A program made the position numbers and the translations under genes. Positions 58,804 to 64,000 of a stretch of 64,000 nucleotides of DNA are shown here, piece by piece (position 1 is the stretch's first letter; the number at the start of each line of letters is the position of its first letter). The stretch comes from Gracilariopsis chorda (lineage: Eukaryota; Rhodophyta; Florideophyceae; Gracilariales; Gracilariaceae), in NCBI GenBank assembly GCA_003194525.1, contig NBIV01000099.1:1-64000 (forward strand), read 5' to 3'. Below the pieces are notes generated by a model that was not told where the DNA came from, ran no database searches, and worked only from the letters and a program-made list of their open reading frames with translations.

Positions 58804-58911
58804 TTTGACATAGTTTAGCTTATGCATAAACCAAAATTTGTGCGGATATCTTATGCGTACTGTTAGCCACGGAGCGAAGCGCCGCCTGCGGCCGAAGGCC
58901 GCTTTTCCTTG

Positions 58912-61900
58912 TAACCAGTAATTGGTCAGACAACTGCCCGTTCTGGATAAAGGTTTTGGCCCAGGATTTTCGGTTCAAACACTACTAACCTTGCAAACTC
59001 AAGCCCTAATTCGTTAAATGCCCCAAGCGGACATTATGGAATCAAAAATTACACCCCTTGCAGCACTGGGAACTTTTGAACTTGTCGTCGGGCTGGGTTG
59101 CTGCGTCATGGAACTGTAGTTCTATGTCTTCATAAACATGTCGAGATTATGCACGGAACAACTATCCTGGTACTCCGAAAACCATTCAGGTGGGCGTTAA
59201 AGACGCAGGTGCCCCTGCTAGTGGCGCTGCCACCACGGGGAGAGAGTCGCACTTCCACAAAGCTCCGAGCTGCAAATATGGTTTATATCATTCCGGAATC
59301 TGAATCTTGGGTTTCACTCTCATATGCAAAATGCAATCTAAAAAGAATCAAACCGCTACCTCCGTTATACGAGAAAAGCTAACTAGCACCAGAAAATGTA
59401 TTGTACTCATTGACCCCGAGAATCCTTTAAGGGTATTAGTCGCAAAGTTTAGCAAGAAGCCTCAATGGCTCGTCAAAAACCACGTAAGTGGCTCCGTACT
59501 CTGCTTTCTTGTGGCCATTGCTCCTACGAGGGTGTCCAAAGGCAATGTTGTCGGGAGTCTTGAAACTAAGGTCGGCGGGCACAGGAGGACAGTCCCCAAA
59601 CTTACTCGGGCAAAACACCGGTATCATCATCCGGAAAGGATACGACGAACCTATTGAAGCAGCTGCAATCTTGGACCTGATTCATGTCTCTGAGTCTCAC
59701 CGTGAGCAATTATTGAAAATCCTTTAGAAATTTACCACAACGTGGAATGGCTCACTAAACAAGATTGGGATTACCGAAAATAGGATTGATTTGCGTCTGC
59801 ATACCCTATTTTGCAACACCCGTACAAGGCATGCCCAATGTTTTGGAAAGAGAAAAGGACCTAATTCGAAAAGATGCTTCAAGCAGGAGTTATCAAACCG
59901 ACCCAGTCGCCTTGGGCGTCGCCGGTAGTTCTTGCTCCCAAATGTCGTGTATCCCATCAAAGAGATTGACAAGTATATCGAATTATTAGAAAGTGCAAAC
60001 GTGTTCAAAACCCTGAAAGCGACCTCGGGATATTTGCAAGTACCAGTTCGGGAGAAGGACCGACACAAAACGGCTTTTGTGTGCCATCAAAGGCTATAAC
60101 TTTTGAAGCGAATGCCATTCCGTCTTACAAACACGCCCATGACATTCTAGAGAGTGGTACATATCTTGCTGGTCCGTTTCACGTTGAAGATATGTGTGTT
60201 TGACTTGGACGACATCATTATAAACCTCTTTGAACACCTAAAGCATGTCAGGGATGTGTTGTGTGTCTTGCAAGATGCGGTTATCACTCTTAAGCTCAAG
60301 CAGTGTTGGTTCTTCGCCGATAAAATGAAGTATCTGGGACAGATAATCAGCTCGGGACGGTTGCTGGTTGACGAAGTCAGAGGTTAAGTCCGTCAAATGG
60401 GCCAGGAACCCGGTAAATCAAACTACGCTCTGATAACTCCTCGGCTTACATAAAGCATATCGTCGCTTCATCTGTGGGTTTGTGGATATAGCTGCTCATT
60501 TAGACCCTTGGACGATGTACCTTGGAAGGGCCAAGCAGTGAATTTGGAGCCTTTCAAAGAGGTAAAAGAAAAGGCTTTTTTTCCTCAGTGAGGCCGTTAT
60601 GACGCCTTCAAATGTGGGGCTACCCGGGAAGGCGTTGCAGTACTCGATCGATATGGATGCAAGAAACGTCTAGATTGGATATGCCCTGTTCCAGAGGACC
60701 TAACAAGGGGAACGCCTGCCAACTGATTATTGGTAACGAAGCCTCAATGTCTACAAGAGTAATTACTCAGTACCTAAGAAGAAGTGTCTAGCTGTGGAGT
60801 GGTCTCTCTCAACTCTGCTCCTGTATGTGCTAGAAAACACCTTCACGGTCCCTACCGATCACTTGGCCTTGCGCTGGCATCTCTCCACAGCAGAGCCATC
60901 CGGCCACTTGATGTGGTAGCACATTTCATCTTCTGAGTTTATATTCGACGTTCACTACAAGAAGGTATCCCTGAGTACATAGGATCACGCACTGTCCTGC
61001 CTTCCAACTACGGTGGATGCTCAACCGGTGGATGCACTGGATATCTTCTGTTTTCTGGCAGCATCCCAGGAGGTAAACCCTGAGTCGGGTTCGAAAAGAA
61101 CGGGTATTTACGACGCCATCCTCGCCGTCTTAGCGGAAGGTACACAGTCCCGCTCGTTTGTACCAATCACCCCGGAGAAGTTAGTCCAGGAACAAGAAAC
61201 AACTACTCTTTGTACAGAATAGTACTAACGTCTAAACGGAGTTGCTCAAAGGAGAGTCTCCTTTCCCATCAATGATAACGAATACCTGGTCAGTACATTC
61301 AGTGAACGCCCACATATTTTGATCCCGCCTTCGTGGAAATGGCGATTTGTAACGATCGCGCACTAACTGAAACTGAGCGCTCAACCTGAAGGCAAGCGGT
61401 TCTACTACATCCTTGGCGGGCACTTCTATTTGCCAGCTATGGCCATGGACCCGTATGCCATCGTCCATGGATGTTGCCAGTGCACAAAAAATTGGGTGAC
61501 GGTAAGCAAGTATTCGGAGAAATCGGAAGTTTTTCTCACCCGAGCACCGCTCGAGTCGATGGCGATAGATATTCTCCAAGAATTTCTCCGAGCACGTTGG
61601 AAGAACCACTAGTTGCTGTCCATTACCGACCACTTCTACAAATTATTACGGACAGTCTCTCCCCCAAACATATCCGCCGTTGAATTAGCACATGCATTCG
61701 TTGTGCACTGGGTTCTCACCTATGGTCCACCGATTGATCTACTATTGGATAATGATTCGCAGTTTACGGGGAAATTCTTTCAGGACTTAAGCCGTATTTT
61801 TGGCATAAAGAATTTTTTCCGTACCACATATTACCGTCAAAGTATTTGGGCGAAAGAAACGTTTCAACCATACCATGCTCAATGCGTTGAGAACATATGT

Positions 61901-62728
61901 GGCTGATTACCCTAAAGAGTGGGAAGATTTTATGGACGCGGATACCTACGCATAGAAGGCGTAGCTAACACCCGGTCACCAGATTCTGCCCCTTTGAACG
62001 AGGTTTCCAGCGTAAATGGTCCATGAACCTCAACCTACGTTGGCCAAGTTCCCGTCTCATCAGCTACAACGGGCATTCCTGAAGAATCGTCTATCAAACA
62101 TCATACCAGTTGTTTGGAATACCTTGGAGACGTAACAAGCCGTCTACAGACGCAAACTGGATGACCACATCAACCCAGGCCCCCAAAGATACGGGAACAT
62201 GACGAAATCTTCTCCACATGGAGTATTACAACCCAGAAAAGTGAAAGCGTCACAAATGTTCCTGGATCAGTGAAGGCCTACACCAGTTTGTTTCTAATAC
62301 GGACACTACGATTGTCCTTCAAATCACGGGGGATCACGACCACAATTCAAATGAACCCGTTACGCCTGCGCTGCGGCCAAAATCAGACATTGAACAATTA
62401 CCGCCATCGAAGGAAGATAACAGTGCACACGCTACAACAGAATCGCCGCACATTCGGCCGTTATTGCAACCGCACAGAACACTCACGGATTTGGCCCCTT
62501 CCAAAGACTCGCATCCCATTCCTTCCGAAATGCCTTCAAGACGTTTCCTACATATTTCCCACCAAGGATTATAACTCCCACCACGTATATCCGTCTAGGG
62601 AGGGGGAGAGGGATGGATCTTTATCGCATTCTTTAGACCAGCGTTCAAAATCGCAAGGTAGACGTTCAGCCCCTAACTCGACAAAGAACAAAAACTTGAC
62701 AACGGCGTTCTTCCCCAACTTGCCATGA
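58912..62728 (+). pseudogene. Ty3/gypsy pol relic: protease end, RT, RNase H, integrase
   Basis: RT starts near 59865 with LQAGVIKPTQSPWASPVVL (59881-59940), continues with MPFRLTNTPMTF (60111-60146) and FDLDDIII, where the catalytic YLDD has become DLDD (60199-60213), then YLGQIISSG. RNase H shows TDHLALRW (60854-60877) and LSTAEPSG. The integrase core has the first Asp in MAIDIL (about 61559), the second in LLLDNDSQF (about 61745) and the Glu in WAKETFQ (about 61850); a C-terminal stretch follows to about 62700. Stops and shifts are frequent. Upstream, 58912-59700 holds frame fragments that may be the protease end and linker. No chromodomain seen. Probably the continuation of the gag-pol start at 5381-7739. 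Confidence 0.75.
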
Positions 62729-62919
62729 TTCTTTCTTCTTGATGGAAAATGTCGATTGCGGCGAGCAATGCATCTGTTTCACTGTTCGAACGAGACCTCT
62801 GTCGCCAAGTATAACTCGATATTTGAAAAAGAGCGCGCTTTCTGGGTCCCAACGGCGTGTATTAAAGCGCGCTTTGCCTCATTGTAGAGTCACGAGATGG
62901 ATAACATTCCTGTCACTCA
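62729..62919. other. No gene recognised; short GC palindrome
   Basis: Between the retroelement and the transposase relic, AAAGCGCGCTTT-type sequences recur near 62828 and 62863. They could be remains of the transposon end, but no terminal inverted repeat pair could be fixed. Confidence 0.3.
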
Positions 62920-64000
62920 TGCATCATGGACAAAAGACATGTTGTTTTACAAACGGCAATATATGAACTCTTAACGACCAACTGCTCTTGGAAATCTATT
63001 TTTGATAGCAGCAACCTCCCAGTACGAAAACACGTAGGGATTATATTTGTTGGGTGTCTCAAAACCCAGACGCCAAACATCTCCGACCACGGGATATTCA
63101 CTTGAAGCCAAAATCAATTGGTGGCCCCCCTGTCCTTAACAGTAATGAAGAAGCCACCACCGCGCAAGCGGTACAATATTATGCCGACAACAGCACACCA
63201 CTCTCGGAACAAGGGGTTCGAGATCTTGCTCAGCAGTACATTACTATGCTGCCTCTATCACGCCAAGCCTAAATTCCATTTTCAAACAACGAACCATCGA
63301 AGAGCTGGGTAACACGATTCATCCGAAGAAACAACTTAGCAATCTTGCCAGTTAATCCCATGGAAGACGAACGGGTGAATGCAATAGCTCCACACAAGCT
63401 AGCGCAGCATATTGCCAGGTTTTCTTCAGCAATCAACCGCTTCAACTTCCATGAGTCACAGTAACTATTCAAAACTGACCAGTCTGGGGCTTTGTTTGAA
63501 AAGATGAAAGGCTGGAGCCTACGTAAGGGTATTAGAATTGCTGGATCGTGTCTCCTGCAGACAGTCTTGACCACCAAAGGAATTCTGCATCGCATGACGG
63601 TAATATCTGTGGTCAGTGCATGTGGGAACGCCTAGAAGCCTGTGATTGTCTTCATGGGAAAATTGGCGCATTAAAGAACCTTCCTTGGCAAAACCCAAAC
63701 GCTGGCCCTGTCATCTGTTTCAACGAAACCCCCTGGGAGTTGATACGGCTATTGTTCTTCAATGGGCTTCCTTTTTCTGTTATGGAAACGAAACATCTCC
63801 GTGTCAATAACCAGAAGCTAATGTTGCTTCTAAATGGATATGCATCCCCATTCAATACAAGACGTCGAAGTTCTTCAAGGATAACAATATCGTCGTTATA
63901 GCGCTGCCTGCGCACACTTCACATGCGACTCAGCCGTTGGATGTCTCGGTTTTTAGCTCCTACAAATCATTTCTGCAATGTGAGCTCTACAAAGCAGCCC
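62920..64000 (+). pseudogene. Pogo-like DDE transposase relic, cut by the window edge
   Basis: The helix-turn-helix region includes GGPPVLNSNEEATTAQAVQ (about 63118-63175) and WVTRFIRRNNL (about 63304-63336), as in the Tc5/CENP-B-type DNA-binding half of pogo transposases. The DDE_1 half follows in shifting frames: HRMTVISVVSACGN (about 63586-63630), LLLNGYASPFNTR (63824-63862) where the usual catalytic Asp of LLLDG is Asn (63833-63835), and ALPAHTSHATQPLDV (about 63901-63945), the hallmark of this family. Stops near 63270, 63462 and 63630 and several frameshifts show that it is dead. The third catalytic residue lies beyond the window. Confidence 0.7.

Larger units (their letters stand above)
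7740..58911 (+). mobile_element. 51-kb head-to-tail block of Helitron-derived units
   Basis: The whole stretch is made of units in one orientation. Most units start TC (TCTCAACACC, TCTCTCCACT or TCTCTTCATT types) and end in a double GC hairpin followed about 9 bases later by CTTG. Unit junctions read CTTG|TC at 8178/8179, 10117/10118, 12055/12056, 13993/13994, 15795/15796, 17733/17734, 19671/19672, 21470/21471, 21903/21904, 22342/22343, 22811/22812, 23281/23282, 28547/28548, 29017/29018, 29967/29968, 38508/38509, 38977/38978, 45823/45824, 52519/52520 and 53008/53009, plus those inside the 29968-37439 array. The outer flanks are A and T, as for Helitron insertion at A^T. Canonical Helitrons end CTRR; CTTG here is a variant, fixed by three independent 3' ends that are followed by different sequence (10117, 53008, 58911). 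Confidence 0.75.
53009..58911 (+). mobile_element. Older, diverged Helitron (5.9 kb), last unit of the block
   Basis: Starts TCTAACCTATATAAG right after the preceding CTTG and ends with the hairpin GCGGCC-GAA-GGCCGC (58888-58902) and TTTTCCTTG at 58911, followed by the retrotransposon flank. It keeps the family 3' hairpin but not the 5' stems or CAG run. The protein remains are far more diverged than in the other elements, so it is probably the first arrival at the site. Confidence 0.6.

Noticed and set aside
7740-58911. Integrated virus or plasmid as the source of the rolling-circle genes
   Set aside because: The Rep carries the Helitron arrangement (Helitron-like N domain, HHH triad, Y-x3-Y, PIF1-like helicase) and the ends are Helitron-like; no capsid or plasmid genes were seen.

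Overview
The window is eukaryotic repeat-rich DNA with no convincing single-copy host gene apart from one small unrecognised ORF. Reverse transcriptase, integrase, pogo-type transposase and Helitron Rep/helicase proteins are all present. The protein flavour (Ty3/gypsy pol, the pogo motif ALPAHTSHATQPLDV, Copia gag) is what I would expect from an oomycete of the Phytophthora or downy mildew kind. That assignment is inference; nothing in the window fixes the species.

Layout. 1-249: broken chromodomain tail of a chromovirus-type Ty3 element (+). 483-3239: 5' LTR and first ORFs of a retroelement on the minus strand. 3240-4790: decayed Copia gag (-), interrupted by a solo LTR of the same LTR family (768 bp, target duplication CATAT). 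5381-7739: gag and start of pol of a second Ty3/gypsy element (+). 7740-58911: an unbroken block of about 30 Helitron-derived units, all in the same orientation and joined head to tail. 58912-62728: decayed pol (protease remnant, RT, RNase H, integrase) of a Ty3/gypsy element, most simply the other half of the one at 5381-7739. About 62920-64000: decayed pogo-like DDE transposase, cut by the window edge.

The Helitron block. Almost every unit starts TC (usually TCTC) and ends, about 9 bases after a GC-rich hairpin, in CTTG. Junctions read CTTG|TC, and the outer flanks are A (7739) and T (58912), as expected for A^T insertion. The units are of several kinds: (1) short non-autonomous units of 433-489 bp; (2) 1.94-kb units (A) joining the element's 5' end to the 3' third of the helicase; (3) 1.80-kb units (B) keeping more of the helicase (motif II onward); (4) one 5.27-kb element with an uninterrupted 1395-codon Rep ORF that loses the helicase just after Walker A; (5) a 1.87-kb compound unit carrying a solo LTR, repeated four times; (6) two 6.7-6.8-kb full-length but dead Rep-helicase elements; (7) one older, diverged 5.9-kb Rep-helicase relic. 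Units A and B form a higher-order repeat, AAB-AAB, of period 5.68 kb.

How the parts fit. No single unit in the window encodes a complete Rep-helicase. The only open Rep lies in the unit that lost most of the helicase, and the best helicase C-terminal halves lie in the B units. The ends carry unusual secondary structure: a terminal 9-bp stem, a 15-16-bp subterminal inverted repeat, a CAG/CTG hairpin and iteron-like palindromes. The nested LTRs and shared stop codons give an internal chronology: LTR insertion, then tandem amplification; and mutational death of Rep-helicase, then copying of the dead sequence. The block therefore records both Helitron head-to-tail accumulation and later unequal exchange or gene conversion.
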